From an uncultured Cocleimonas sp. (GTDB lineage Bacteria > Pseudomonadota > Gammaproteobacteria > Thiotrichales > Thiotrichaceae), in assembly GCF_947495625.1 (NCBI RefSeq), contig NZ_CANLZW010000005.1, positions 1 through 64,000 of the forward strand: 64,000 bases of DNA, written 5' to 3'. The notes under the pieces were generated by a model. That model ran no database searches. It saw nothing but the letters and a program-made list of their open reading frames with translations, and was not told the origin of the DNA. The first letter of the stretch is position 1. The number at the start of each line of letters is the position of its first letter. Both the position numbers and the translations under genes were made by a program. Shown in pieces: positions 45,258 through 55,636 of the stretch.

Positions 45258-45360
45258 AAATTCATTCAAACAAGTATCTAAGTCCATAGGTGCTACATCC
45301 CACATGTTTACTTTTCAGTAGTTTATTGCCTAAATGCCCGTTTTATAGTATAAATTTCGT

Positions 45361-45379
45361 TATTCGCAAATCGCGAATA
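45361..45379. promoter_or_regulatory. Operator-like palindrome before the HTH gene
   Basis: TATTCGC-AAATC-GCGAATA is a perfect inverted repeat, 38 bases before the HTH gene that follows. Self-regulation is likely. Confidence 0.55.
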
Positions 45380-45416
45380 GAAAAAATACTAATAAAGAGA
45401 AACACAAAAGGGGAAC

Positions 45417-45971
45417 ATGTATTTAAAACCACAAGACATTCTGTTCTTGTTAAAGCTTCTAGCAATTAAGAAAGAAAGCTGGGCATATAATTCGTTGGCA
45501 CTCGAATTAGGCATGAGTACGTCTGAAGTGCATGCATCAGCTAAAAGGTCACTGTATACAAAGCTTGCAATAGAAGACGAGGTTTTTGGTATAAGACCAA
45601 ATACCATAAATTTATCTGAATTCCTGAATCATGGTATTCAGTATTCGTTTGCACCCCAAAAAGGCGGCATGGTTAGAGGCTTAGCTACCAGTTTTGCCGC
45701 AGAACCACTCGCAGAGAAATTTATAGACAATAATGAGTTGCCATCTGTCTGGCCAGACCCAGAAGGAAATATCAGAGGGCTATCATTTTCACCTTTGTAC
45801 AAGTCAGCACCTAATGCAGCAAAAAAAGATTCAGACTTATATGAATTATTAGTTTTGGTAGATGCAATTCGAGGTGGCGGATCACGCGAAAAGGCTATCG
45901 CCATAGAATTACTTGAAGAGAAAATTAAAGCTTACGTAGAGATAAAAAAAGAAGAGATTAAAAATGAATAA
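45417..45971 (+). CDS. Winged-helix/HTH protein of the defence island
   Basis: A 184-residue protein with an N-terminal HTH-like region (LLKLLAIKKESWAYNSLALELGMSTSEVHASAKRS) and a C-terminal region ending in an acidic/basic helix. VWPDPEGNIRGLSFSPLYKSAP is a distinctive central block. A palindromic operator lies upstream, so it may repress its own gene and perhaps the RM operon 195 bases downstream. I do not recognise a named family. Confidence 0.7.
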   Translation: MYLKPQDILFLLKLLAIKKESWAYNSLALELGMSTSEVHASAKRSLYTKLAIEDEVFGIRPNTINLSEFLNHGIQYSFAPQKGGMVRGLATSFAAEPLAEKFIDNNELPSVWPDPEGNIRGLSFSPLYKSAPNAAKKDSDLYELLVLVDAIRGGGSREKAIAIELLEEKIKAYVEIKKEEIKNE

Positions 45972-46019
45972 TCGAAAACGAAACCTGATTGCAAAAATAT
46001 AGATGCATCATCCTGTTAA

Positions 46020-46076
46020 GTCACCCCCCACCTTTGAGGCGTTTTTTTAAAAAGTGCCCTAAAGGTGGGGGGTGAC
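46020..46076. repeat. Dispersed G6 repeat, copy 20 (paired, palindromic)
   Basis: The left arm GTCACCCCCCACCTTTGAGG and T-run are followed by the inverted right arm AAAAAGTGCCCTAAAGGTGG with G-run and TGAC. Both arms are near complete, so the whole forms a long hairpin immediately 5' of the RM operon. Confidence 0.9.
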
Positions 46077-46165
46077 AATAAATACTAATTTGTATCAAAG
46101 ATAATAGTTTTGTTCTATTGGTAATATCAAAACCCAAAAACTTATAACCGCAATGGAAATATTAA

Positions 46166-48766
46166 ATGAGTCAATCGACCAATAAACTCACGTCCCAAAT
46201 CTGGTCAATTACTGACTTGCTGAAAGGTAACTTCAAGGTCAGTCAATATGTGAAGATCATTATACCTTTGTTATTACTTTGTCGTCTGGACTCTGTTTTC
46301 AAAGATTCTAAAAACTCAGTTATAAAAGAGTATGAGAAGTCTAATTGGGAAAGTATTTCAGTTGAAGTTCAAGAGAGAATTCTTCTGCAGGCAACCAATG
46401 GGCTTTCATATTTCAATATTTCTCAAATAGATTTTCCGAGCTTAGAAGGCCCAAATCTTGCAAAAGATATAGAAAACTACATTAAAGGATATTCAAAAGA
46501 TGTGAGGCAGATTTTTGAATGTCTAAGGTTTGTAGACTATTTACACCTACTCAATGATTCAGAACTTTTGTATAAAGTTTTAGAGTTTGTCAGAAAAATG
46601 GATTTAACCACTGAAGCTATTTCTGACCAAGAAATGGGCTCTGTTTTTGATCACATAGCTAGAAGGTTTTCTGAAAACTCTCACGGTATGGCATTAGAAC
46701 ACAATTCACCTAACGATATTCTGAGCTTAATGGTGGCACTTGTCTTTAGAGGTACAACTGAAGAACCTATAGGGCCGAATACAACAATCACAATCTATGA
46801 TCCTACAGTAGGGGAAGGTGGCTTGTTATCAGAAGGAATAAATTATTTTCAAGATTCAAAGAATTTATTAAATATCAATTTGTATGGGCAAGAAATCAAT
46901 GCTGAAAGTTATGCAATTTCTATGGCATCTCTGCTTATACGAGGACAGGATGTATCAAATATAAGGCTTGGAAACAGTTTGTCTACAGATCAATTCCAGA
47001 ATGAAAAATTTGACTACATGTTTTGTCACCCTCCTTTTGGTCTAAATTGGAAAACAATAAGCCAATCTATTAGGGACGAATATGAAACAAGAGGTTTTAA
47101 TGGCCGTTTCGGCCCAGGCTTGCCCCGCATAGGGGATGCATCATTATTATTTTTATTGCATCTTGTAAATAAACTTCGGGGCATTTCAGAAGATGGCTCA
47201 AGGATTGCCATAGTATTGAACGGCTCTCCTATGTTTTCAGGTGACGCAGGTAGTGGCGAGTCAGAAATCCGCCGATATATTCTTGAGTCAGATTTATTGG
47301 AAAGCATAATAGCTCTTCCAAGTGATTTGTTATTCACTACAGGGATTCCTACATATATATGGATACTTTCAAACAAAAAAACTGAAAACCGTAAGGGTAA
47401 AGTGCAGATTATAGATGCTGAAAATCTTTTCAGTAAAATGAGAAAGCCAATAGGCAATAAACGTAACGAAATTCAAAGCTCTCATATTGATACTATCATT
47501 CGCAGTCTTGATAGCTTTTCAATAGAGGATATGGAAAGCAGTAATATATTTGAGACTACAGATTTTGGTTATCGTAAAGTAACTGTGATGCTGGATGAAA
47601 ATACGCGTACCTTTGAAAAGATTCCTTTGAATCAAGATATATATGAGTATTTAAATGAGGAAATACTTCCTTATTCGCCAAATGCAAAAATTGATGAAAG
47701 CGTTCGTGATAAGAATGATGGTGGTATAGGAATCGTAGGTTATGAAATAAACTACAATCGAATTAAGCAAGTTAGTCAGATAAATAGGTTAGAAACACAG
47801 TATAAGAATTATCAGACCATTAAGTTAAAACATCTTACGTCAGAAAGAAATATTTTAACGTCTGATGGAATGTTTAAGGACACTGCAAACGCTATTTACA
47901 TTAACAAAAACGGTATTCCCAAAGTAGTATCTAATCTTGCTGATATCAAAGGAAAACATAAAAATAATGTTCAAGTTGTCTTAAAGCATGAAGCTATAAG
48001 TGATTATGTTGAATCATTTTTTAAATCAACATTGGGGCAATTGACTCTTTTAGCATCTACTACTGGTGATTATATTCCGCATTTGAACCTTGAAGCGCTT
48101 GAAAACCTTGAGATAGCACTCCCAGATATTGATGAGCAAAAAAATGTTGTCAATACACTAACTAAGCTTTTAACACTCCGTGATGCTATTGATCAATTTG
48201 ATGAAGAATTAGCAATTAGTCCTACTAGCTCTAAAGCGGTAATGAGCCAGCTTGATAGTATGTTGGAAACAATTGGTAGTTTAACTGATGCAGATGCAGT
48301 GAGAGGGATAATTCGTGAAGGTGAGACTGAAAAAATCGAATTCAAATCTAGTTTTAGACTCGATTTAAAAAAACAAGAAGTGGCTTCTTATTTAGAAGTT
48401 TCTGCTTTAAAAACAGTAGTAGCTTTTTTAAATTCACGAGGTGGAGTGTTACTAATTGGAATTGCTGATGATGGGGAGATTTTAGGTTTGCCAGAAGTGG
48501 ATAAATTCCATAAGGGTAGTTTTGATAACTTTCTCTTACATTGGAAAAACAAATTAAAGACTAGTATCGGTGAGGAGTTTTATCCGTTTATTAGGACTAA
48601 GAGAGTGGATATTGATGATAAATATGTATTAAAAATTGAATGTAACCCTGGAACAAAACCGTGCTACTTAGACGGTAAAGATTTTTATGTAAGAACCAAC
48701 CCGGCGTCCGATAAATTAGAGGGCCCTAAACTGGTTGATTATGTGAATAACCATTTTAACAAATAA
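46166..48766 (+). CDS. Degenerate HsdM-like protein fused to an AlbA_2/Schlafen domain
   Basis: An 866-residue fusion. Residues 1-160 resemble the HsdM N-terminal helical domain (QIWSITDLLKGNF). Residues 205-430 resemble the N6-adenine methylase core, but motif I is YDPTVGEGG (211-219) instead of DPACGSGG, and motif IV is CHPPFG (287-292) with His288 in place of the Asn of NPPY/F, which suggests loss of methyl transfer. Residues 600-680 resemble an HsdS half (HLNLEALENLEIALPDIDEQ). The last 150 residues form an AlbA_2/Schlafen domain: EKIEFKSSF (722-730) and FLNSRGGVLLIGIADDGEI. It precedes hsdMSR with the same orientation. A helper, sensor or effector role in the RM system is inference. Confidence 0.78.
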   Translation: MSQSTNKLTSQIWSITDLLKGNFKVSQYVKIIIPLLLLCRLDSVFKDSKNSVIKEYEKSNWESISVEVQERILLQATNGLSYFNISQIDFPSLEGPNLAKDIENYIKGYSKDVRQIFECLRFVDYLHLLNDSELLYKVLEFVRKMDLTTEAISDQEMGSVFDHIARRFSENSHGMALEHNSPNDILSLMVALVFRGTTEEPIGPNTTITIYDPTVGEGGLLSEGINYFQDSKNLLNINLYGQEINAESYAISMASLLIRGQDVSNIRLGNSLSTDQFQNEKFDYMFCHPPFGLNWKTISQSIRDEYETRGFNGRFGPGLPRIGDASLLFLLHLVNKLRGISEDGSRIAIVLNGSPMFSGDAGSGESEIRRYILESDLLESIIALPSDLLFTTGIPTYIWILSNKKTENRKGKVQIIDAENLFSKMRKPIGNKRNEIQSSHIDTIIRSLDSFSIEDMESSNIFETTDFGYRKVTVMLDENTRTFEKIPLNQDIYEYLNEEILPYSPNAKIDESVRDKNDGGIGIVGYEINYNRIKQVSQINRLETQYKNYQTIKLKHLTSERNILTSDGMFKDTANAIYINKNGIPKVVSNLADIKGKHKNNVQVVLKHEAISDYVESFFKSTLGQLTLLASTTGDYIPHLNLEALENLEIALPDIDEQKNVVNTLTKLLTLRDAIDQFDEELAISPTSSKAVMSQLDSMLETIGSLTDADAVRGIIREGETEKIEFKSSFRLDLKKQEVASYLEVSALKTVVAFLNSRGGVLLIGIADDGEILGLPEVDKFHKGSFDNFLLHWKNKLKTSIGEEFYPFIRTKRVDIDDKYVLKIECNPGTKPCYLDGKDFYVRTNPASDKLEGPKLVDYVNNHFNK

Positions 48767-48792
48767 ACCACTACTCCCGGATCAAACTAATA

Positions 48793-51189
48793 ATGAATCA
48801 CGCATCTCACAACAAACTCGTTTCCTTTATCTGGTCCATCGCTGATGACTGTCTTCGCGATGTTTACGTTCGCGGTAAGTATCGCGATGTCATTCTTCCT
48901 ATGGTTGTTCTACGCCGATTGGATAGCTTACTAGAACCCACAAAAGAAGCTGTGTTAGCTGAAGTTGAATTCCAAAAGAATGAAGCGGGTATGACAGAGC
49001 TAGATGGTTCAGCGCTTGTTGAGGTGTCTGGTTATGTCTTCTACAACACCAGCAAATGGACGTTAAAACAGATTAAGAATACGGCAACAAATAATAAGCA
49101 AATACTATTAGCAAATGTCGAAGATTATTTAAATGGTTTTAGTGCTAACGTAAAAGAAATCATTGAAAAGTTTGATCTTAAAAGACATGTTCGCCACATG
49201 TCAGAAAAAGATGTGTTGTTGAATATTTTAGAAAAATTCACTTCGCCTCATATCAACCTCACTCCTTTTGTCAAAGAAGACCCTGATGGAAACAAACTCC
49301 CAGAGCTAAGCAATCTTGGTATGGGCTATGTGTTTGAAGAGTTGATTCGTAAATTCAACGAGGATAACAATGAAGAGGCAGGAGAGCATTTTACACCTCG
49401 CGAAGTTATTGAGTTAATGACTCATCTTGTTTTTGATCCAGTGAAAGATAATTTACCACCAGTGATGACTGTTTATGATCCAGCCTGTGGTTCTGGTGGC
49501 ATGTTGACTGAGTCACAAAATTTTATCAAAGATGAGGAGGGTGCAATTAGAGCCATGGGCGATGTTTACCTTTATGGTAAAGAAATCAACGACGAAACCT
49601 ACGCTATCTGTAAATCAGACATGATGATCAAGGGTAATGATCCAGCTAATATCCGTTCTGGCTCCACCCTTTCGACCGATGAATTTTCTGATATCCGCTT
49701 TGATTTTATGCTCTCTAATCCTCCTTATGGTAAAAGCTGGTCAAGCGAACTGAAATATATTAAGGATGGCAAAGATGTTATTGACCCACGTTTCCAAGTA
49801 AAACTTACAGATTATTGGGGTGAAAAGGATACCGTCGATGCCACACCACGCTCCAGCGATGGTCAGTTATTGTTCCTCATGGAAATGGTCAATAAAATAA
49901 AACCACTAGCCTCTGCACCTTTAGGTAGTCGTATTGCTTCGGTTCACAATGGCTCTAGCTTGTTTACAGGTGATGCAGGCAGCGGTGAAAGCAATATTCG
50001 ACGTTACGTTATTGAAAATGATCTTCTTGAAGCGATAATTCAATTACCCAACAATATGTTCTACAACACAGGTATCACTACTTATATATGGCTACTTAGT
50101 AATAACAAAGCACAACATCGCCAAGGTAAAGTACAACTGATTGATGCCAGCCAAATGTTTAAAAAGCTACGCAAAAATCTGGGAGATAAAAACTGTGAAT
50201 TTACACCACAACACATTCAGGAAATTGCCCAAACTTATCTAAAATTTAATGCAATAGAACGGAATATTGAGGAAGAACAAGCAGAAAAAATTGCTGCAAA
50301 ACTATTTGATAATACAGATTTCGGCTATTACAAAGTTAATATCGAACGTCCAGACCGTCGCAAAGCGCAATTTACTGATGAAGCAATAGAAACACTGCGT
50401 TTTGATAAAAATCTACGCGAAGCGATGGAATGGATTTATCTGCAATATGGCGAATTAGTCTACGATAAAGAAACCCTAAAAGAACATCAAAAAGAAATAA
50501 TCAAAAGACTAGAAGATGACGATATTGAACTCAATACCAAAGCACGAAAGAGGTTGTTAGATCATAAACTCTGGGATAAACATCTGCTTCTATTAGAAAC
50601 AGCGCAAGCATTGATGAAGGCAATTGGTGCGGAGGAATACAATGATTTTAATGCCTTTAAAACTGAAGTTGATCAAGCTCTAAAAACCCAAAAAATCAAA
50701 CTCAGTGCCAGTGATAAAAATGCTATTTTAAATTCGGTGAGTTGGTATGACGTAAGTGCTGAAAAAGTTATTAAAAAAGTAGTCAAGCTCAATAGAGATA
50801 AGTTGAGTGAACTATTACAGCGTCTTGATGCTAAAGAAGCTGAACTGGCTGATTATGGTTATTTTTCAACTGCCAATAAAAGTGAATTCATCACCTATGA
50901 ACCTAATTCAGACCTGCGTGATAGCGAAAGCGTACCTATGAAAGATAATATCCATCGCTACTTTTTAGCCGAAGTTAAACCGCATGTGGAAGAAGCATGG
51001 GTCAATCTAGAATCTACTAAAATTGGTTATGAAATTAGCTTTAATAAATACTTTTATCAACATAAACCACTACGAAATATCGAAGATGTTTCCAAAGATA
51101 TTATAAAACTGGAAATACAAGCTGAAGGTTTGATAGCTGAGATTTTAGGCGTATCGGTTGAAGTCTTATCAGGTGTTGATAATGACTGA
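48793..51189 (+). CDS. hsdM: Type I restriction-modification methyltransferase, HsdM
   Basis: A 798-residue N6-adenine DNA methylase with HsdM N-terminal domain, GEHFTPREV (197-205), motif I DPACGSGGML (229-238) and motif IV NPPYG (309-313), all intact. The C-terminal region of about 300 residues, mainly helical, is longer than in classic E. coli HsdM (near 530). It is 26 bases downstream of the HsdM-Schlafen fusion gene, and its end overlaps hsdS by eight bases. Confidence 0.93.
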   Translation: MNHASHNKLVSFIWSIADDCLRDVYVRGKYRDVILPMVVLRRLDSLLEPTKEAVLAEVEFQKNEAGMTELDGSALVEVSGYVFYNTSKWTLKQIKNTATNNKQILLANVEDYLNGFSANVKEIIEKFDLKRHVRHMSEKDVLLNILEKFTSPHINLTPFVKEDPDGNKLPELSNLGMGYVFEELIRKFNEDNNEEAGEHFTPREVIELMTHLVFDPVKDNLPPVMTVYDPACGSGGMLTESQNFIKDEEGAIRAMGDVYLYGKEINDETYAICKSDMMIKGNDPANIRSGSTLSTDEFSDIRFDFMLSNPPYGKSWSSELKYIKDGKDVIDPRFQVKLTDYWGEKDTVDATPRSSDGQLLFLMEMVNKIKPLASAPLGSRIASVHNGSSLFTGDAGSGESNIRRYVIENDLLEAIIQLPNNMFYNTGITTYIWLLSNNKAQHRQGKVQLIDASQMFKKLRKNLGDKNCEFTPQHIQEIAQTYLKFNAIERNIEEEQAEKIAAKLFDNTDFGYYKVNIERPDRRKAQFTDEAIETLRFDKNLREAMEWIYLQYGELVYDKETLKEHQKEIIKRLEDDDIELNTKARKRLLDHKLWDKHLLLLETAQALMKAIGAEEYNDFNAFKTEVDQALKTQKIKLSASDKNAILNSVSWYDVSAEKVIKKVVKLNRDKLSELLQRLDAKEAELADYGYFSTANKSEFITYEPNSDLRDSESVPMKDNIHRYFLAEVKPHVEEAWVNLESTKIGYEISFNKYFYQHKPLRNIEDVSKDIIKLEIQAEGLIAEILGVSVEVLSGVDND

Positions 51190-52483
51190 TAGATTTGTGG
51201 TAATGCCTAAATATGAGGCTTATAAGGATTCTGGTGCAGAGTGGCTTGGGGATATCCCGATTAATTGGGACCTTCTAGCAAATAAATATATTTTTAAGTT
51301 AAAGAAGAACCAAGTAGGAAAAAAATCAAAAGATTATGTCCTGTTATCGCTTACATTGAACGGTGTAATCAAGCGAGACATGGAAAATCCTCAAGGTAAA
51401 TTTCCTGCTGAATTTGATACTTATCAAGAAGTGAAATCAGGAGATTTTATATTTTGTTTGTTTGATGTAGAAGAAACGCCTAGAGCTGTTGGATTGTCAC
51501 CTTTTAATGGAATGATTACAGGTGCATATACAGTATTTGAATCAAGAGATATTTTTGATAAAAAATTCTTCTATTATTTCTATCTAAATCTTGATGCTAA
51601 TAAATTAATGAAGCCCTTATATAAAGGACTACGTAATACAATACCCAAAGAACGATTCTTTGAATTCAAATCTTTCGTACCACCTGCCAAAGAACAAACC
51701 GCCATAGCCAATTTTCTCGATCACAAAACCATACAAATAGATCAGGCTATAGCTATCAAAGAAAAACAAATAGAACTACTTAAAGAAAGTAAACAAATCT
51801 TAATTCAAAATACAGTTACACAGGGACTAGATCCAAAAGTGCCTATGAAAAACACAGCCGTGGATTGGATTGGGAAGATACCGAAACATTGGAACATAAA
51901 AAAACTTGTTCATGTGGCTAAGATAGATTCTGGTGCAACCCCTGATAGAAGTAGACCGGATTATTGGGGAGGTAAAATACCTTGGTTGAAGACTGGTGAG
52001 ATTAATTACAAATTAATAGAATCGTCTGAAGAATATATAACTGAAGCAGGAATGCGTAATGCTTCAGTTAGATTAGCGCCAGTTGGTACCTTATTGATGG
52101 CGATGTATGGTCAAGGTATAACTCGTGGGAGAGTAGCATTACTTGGTATTCAGGCTGCATATAATCAAGCATGTTGCTCAATTCAATTGAATAAAGATTT
52201 TTTAAAAGAATACGGGTTAGCATTTTTCACAGCAGCTTATCAACATGTAAGAGACGATGGCAATGAATCTAGTCAAATGAATCTTAGTGCTGGTTACATA
52301 TCTACTTTAAAAATTACTCTACCTCCGTTACATGAGCAAAAATTAATTGTAAAATTTTTAGAAACTGAAACAAACAGAATCAATATTGCAATTGATTTGC
52401 AAAACCAACAGATTGAAAAACTAAAAGAGTACAAAATGACGCTAATAAACAGCGCAGTCACCGGAAAAATAAAAGTCTCATAG
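51182..52483 (+). CDS. hsdS: Type I restriction-modification specificity subunit, HsdS
   Basis: A 433-residue specificity protein with two target-recognition domains, each ending in a conserved helix (PPAKEQTAIANFLDHKTIQID near 170-190 and PPLHEQKLIVKFLETETNRI near 385-405). The repeated AEWLGDIPINW and VDWIGKIPKHW blocks open each half. The start ATGAC at 51182 overlaps the hsdM stop, indicating translational coupling. TRD sequences define the recognition site, which cannot be read from sequence. Confidence 0.92.
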   Translation: MTDRFVVMPKYEAYKDSGAEWLGDIPINWDLLANKYIFKLKKNQVGKKSKDYVLLSLTLNGVIKRDMENPQGKFPAEFDTYQEVKSGDFIFCLFDVEETPRAVGLSPFNGMITGAYTVFESRDIFDKKFFYYFYLNLDANKLMKPLYKGLRNTIPKERFFEFKSFVPPAKEQTAIANFLDHKTIQIDQAIAIKEKQIELLKESKQILIQNTVTQGLDPKVPMKNTAVDWIGKIPKHWNIKKLVHVAKIDSGATPDRSRPDYWGGKIPWLKTGEINYKLIESSEEYITEAGMRNASVRLAPVGTLLMAMYGQGITRGRVALLGIQAAYNQACCSIQLNKDFLKEYGLAFFTAAYQHVRDDGNESSQMNLSAGYISTLKITLPPLHEQKLIVKFLETETNRINIAIDLQNQQIEKLKEYKMTLINSAVTGKIKVS

Positions 52484-52490
52484 GGAATTT

Positions 52491-55400
52491 ATGGTCAGTA
52501 AAACCAATGAACAAGCATTAGAGTCATCTATAGAAAAGTACCTAACAGGCTATTGTTTGGAAGAGTTAGATCAGGTTAAAAGTGATGATTTACCATTCAG
52601 CCTGAATAATGGATATCAATTGGGTTTGCCACAGAACTTTGATGCCCAGTTTGCTATTGATACTAAATTCTTCTGGCAGTTTTTAGAAAATACGCAGAAG
52701 GAAGAGTTAGAAAAAATACAGAAAACGGGTGCTGATTGGCAACGTAAAATTCTGGAGCGTTTTGATCGTTTGGTTAAAAAGAATGGTCTTCTTTCAATTT
52801 TAAAAAAAGGGCTAGCCGTTGACGATGCTTACTTTGATTTAATGTATCCCGCTTCTTTAGCCAGTAGTTCAGATAAAATTAAAGAGAATTTTGAGCAGAA
52901 TATTTTTAGTAGTACTAGACAGGTTCGATATTCAACGATTAATACGCTCGAAGAGATCGACATGGTTTTGTTTATTAATGGCTTGCCATTCGCCTCATTA
53001 GAATTAAAGAATCCATGGACAGGTCAAACAGCGCGTTATCACGGACAAAAGCAATATCGTAATGATCGTGATGTAAAACAACCTCTACTGCAATTTGGCC
53101 GTTGCTTGGTTCATATGGCGGTTGATACTGATGAAGTCTATATGACGACTAAGTTGGCTGGGAAAAGTACTTTCTTTTTGCCATTTAATAAAGGGAATAA
53201 TTCAGGTGCGGGTAATCCACCTAATCCCAATGGTCATAAATCATCGTATTTGTGGGAAGAGGTTTTTAGCAAACTCAGTGTGGCTAATATCATCCAGCAC
53301 TTTGTGCGACTTGATGGCACGAGTAAAGACCCATTAAACAAACGAACCTTGTTTTTCCCGCGTTTCCAACAACTCGATGTGGTACGTAAGTTGATTGCAC
53401 ATACGAGTGAATTCGGCGTTGGACATAGTTATCTAATCCAACATTCGGCGGGTTCGGGTAAATCTAACTCGATCACGTGGGCGGCTTATCAATTAATTGA
53501 AACCTATCCACAATCAATGAATATTCCTGGTGCTAAAGATTTAGAGCATCCGTTATTTGATTCGGTGATTGTAGTTACCGATCGCCGTTTGTTGGATAAG
53601 CAATTACGCGAAAACATAAAAGACTTTTCTGAAGTTAAAAATATAGTAGCCCCCGCATTTAAATCATCCGATCTTCAAGCAGCATTGCAGTCTGGAAAAA
53701 AAATAATCATTACGACAATTCAGAAATTTCCTTTCATTATCGATGGTATCGCAGATCTAAGTGATAAGCGTTTTGCAGTGATCATTGATGAGGCACACAG
53801 CTCACAAAGCGGTTCGGCACATGACAATATGAATCGTGCTATGGGCGGTGGTGCTAATGGAGGAAGTGAGAATAACGAAGAAGAAATAGATACACAGGAT
53901 AAAATTCTGCATGCTATGTCATCGCGGAAAATGAGAGGTAATGCATCTTATTTCGCATTTACAGCAACACCCAAAAATACGACGCTTGAGAAGTTTGGTG
54001 AACGCCAAGCAGATAATAGTTTTAAGGCTTTCCATTTATATTCGATGAAACAAGCTATCGAAGAAGGGTTTATTCTTGATGTGTTGTCTAACTACACAAC
54101 CTATAAGAGTTACTACGAAATTCAAAAATCAATTGAAGATAACCCTTTATTTGATAGTAGTAAGGCACAAAAAAAGCTACGCGCTTTTGTTGAGCAGAAT
54201 CCAGCGACGATAAAAACTAAAGCTGAGATTATGTTGGATCATTTTATTACTAACGTAGTTAATAAAAAACGACTTAGAGGACAAGCGAGGGGGATGATCA
54301 TTACCCAAAGCATTGAGTCTGCTATACGTTATTACAAAGCAATTGAAACCGCCTTGAAAGATAAAGGTTATCCATTCCGTGCTCTTGTGGCTTTTTCTGG
54401 AACAAAGAAAGTAGACGGTATTGAATATACTGAATCCGATTTGAATGGTTTTTCAGAAAATGATACACGCCATTATTTTGATAAAAACTATAAAGGCGAG
54501 AGAGTTCCGAAAGATGTTAACCAGGATAAATACCGTTTATTAATTGTTGCTAATAAATACCTGACTGGATTCGATCAGCCTAAACTTTGCTCGATGTATG
54601 TCGATAAAAAGCTACAAGGAGTTCTAGCAGTACAAGCGTTGTCTCGATTAAATCGTTCTTCACCGAAACTTGGTAAGAGAGCTGAAGATTTATTTGTCTT
54701 GGATTTCTTTAATTCTGTTGATGATATTAAAAACTCTTTTGATCCTTTTTATACATCAACCAGTCTTACCGAGCCAACCGATGTCAATGTTCTGCATGAG
54801 TTAAAAGACTCGCTTGATGAAGTAGGCGTTTATGAGTGGCACGAAGTAGAGAAATTTGTTGAGCTCTATTTTGAAAATGTGGATGCACAGGAACTAAGCC
54901 CAATAATTGATGTGGCGGCTAACCGTTTTAATATCGAACTTGAGCTTGAGGATAAAGATAAGGTAGATTTTAAAATTAAGGCCAAGCAGTTCGTGAAAAT
55001 TTACGGCCAGATGGCATCTATCATGCCTTTTGAAATGGTGACTTGGGAAAAGCTGTTCTGGTTTCTAAAATTTCTAATACCCAAGTTAATAGTAAAAAAT
55101 CCTGATGTTGAAAAAATAGATGAGTTATTGGAAACCGTTGATCTCTCAACCTATGGTTTAGAGCGAACTAAACTCAATCATGGTATTGGGTTAGATGAAA
55201 CGGGAACAGAAGTTCAACCTCAAAATCCAAGTCCACGCGGAGTTCATGGCGGTGATGAGGAAGAAGATCCTCTGGATGAAATTATCAGAACCTTTAACGA
55301 ACGCTGGTTTCAGGGCTGGAGTGCAACACCCGAAGAACAACGCGTGAAACTAGTCCATCTTGCTGACAGTATCAAAGCGCATCCTGACTTCGATGAGAAA

Positions 55401-55571
55401 TATAAAAACAATCCTGATACAACCAATCGGGAAATAGCATTTTCCAAGATTTTCGAAGAAGTTATGCTGAATAATCGCCGTAAAGAATTAGAGCTTTATA
55501 AGCTCTATGTGGGTGATGCTGCATTTAAGAAGTCTATGCAGGAAAGCTTAAGAAGATCTGTTGAGATGTAG
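52491..55571 (+). CDS. hsdR: Type I restriction endonuclease subunit, HsdR
   Basis: A 1026-residue translocase/endonuclease. A PD-(D/E)xK nuclease is visible as Asp157, Glu171 and Lys173 (FASLELKNP). The SF2 motor has Walker A SAGSGKS (319-325), DEAH (VIIDEAHSSQSG), and FTATP. A C-terminal helical region binds HsdM/S. All catalytic residues look intact, so the system is probably active. It starts seven bases after hsdS with a GGGA before ATG. Confidence 0.94.
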   Translation: MVSKTNEQALESSIEKYLTGYCLEELDQVKSDDLPFSLNNGYQLGLPQNFDAQFAIDTKFFWQFLENTQKEELEKIQKTGADWQRKILERFDRLVKKNGLLSILKKGLAVDDAYFDLMYPASLASSSDKIKENFEQNIFSSTRQVRYSTINTLEEIDMVLFINGLPFASLELKNPWTGQTARYHGQKQYRNDRDVKQPLLQFGRCLVHMAVDTDEVYMTTKLAGKSTFFLPFNKGNNSGAGNPPNPNGHKSSYLWEEVFSKLSVANIIQHFVRLDGTSKDPLNKRTLFFPRFQQLDVVRKLIAHTSEFGVGHSYLIQHSAGSGKSNSITWAAYQLIETYPQSMNIPGAKDLEHPLFDSVIVVTDRRLLDKQLRENIKDFSEVKNIVAPAFKSSDLQAALQSGKKIIITTIQKFPFIIDGIADLSDKRFAVIIDEAHSSQSGSAHDNMNRAMGGGANGGSENNEEEIDTQDKILHAMSSRKMRGNASYFAFTATPKNTTLEKFGERQADNSFKAFHLYSMKQAIEEGFILDVLSNYTTYKSYYEIQKSIEDNPLFDSSKAQKKLRAFVEQNPATIKTKAEIMLDHFITNVVNKKRLRGQARGMIITQSIESAIRYYKAIETALKDKGYPFRALVAFSGTKKVDGIEYTESDLNGFSENDTRHYFDKNYKGERVPKDVNQDKYRLLIVANKYLTGFDQPKLCSMYVDKKLQGVLAVQALSRLNRSSPKLGKRAEDLFVLDFFNSVDDIKNSFDPFYTSTSLTEPTDVNVLHELKDSLDEVGVYEWHEVEKFVELYFENVDAQELSPIIDVAANRFNIELELEDKDKVDFKIKAKQFVKIYGQMASIMPFEMVTWEKLFWFLKFLIPKLIVKNPDVEKIDELLETVDLSTYGLERTKLNHGIGLDETGTEVQPQNPSPRGVHGGDEEEDPLDEIIRTFNERWFQGWSATPEEQRVKLVHLADSIKAHPDFDEKYKNNPDTTNREIAFSKIFEEVMLNNRRKELELYKLYVGDAAFKKSMQESLRRSVEM

Positions 55572-55576
55572 TAAAA

Positions 55577-55636
55577 ACACACCCCCCTACTTATAGGCAC
55601 TTTTTCAAAAATATGCCTATAAGTAAAGGAGTGTCA
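55577..55636. repeat. Dispersed G repeat, copy 21 (paired, palindromic)
   Basis: The left arm ACACCCCCCTACTTATAGGC and ACTTTTT are followed by the inverted, partly decayed right arm GCCTATAAGTAAAGGAGTGT. It begins six bases after the hsdR stop in terminator orientation and closes the RM operon. Confidence 0.9.
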
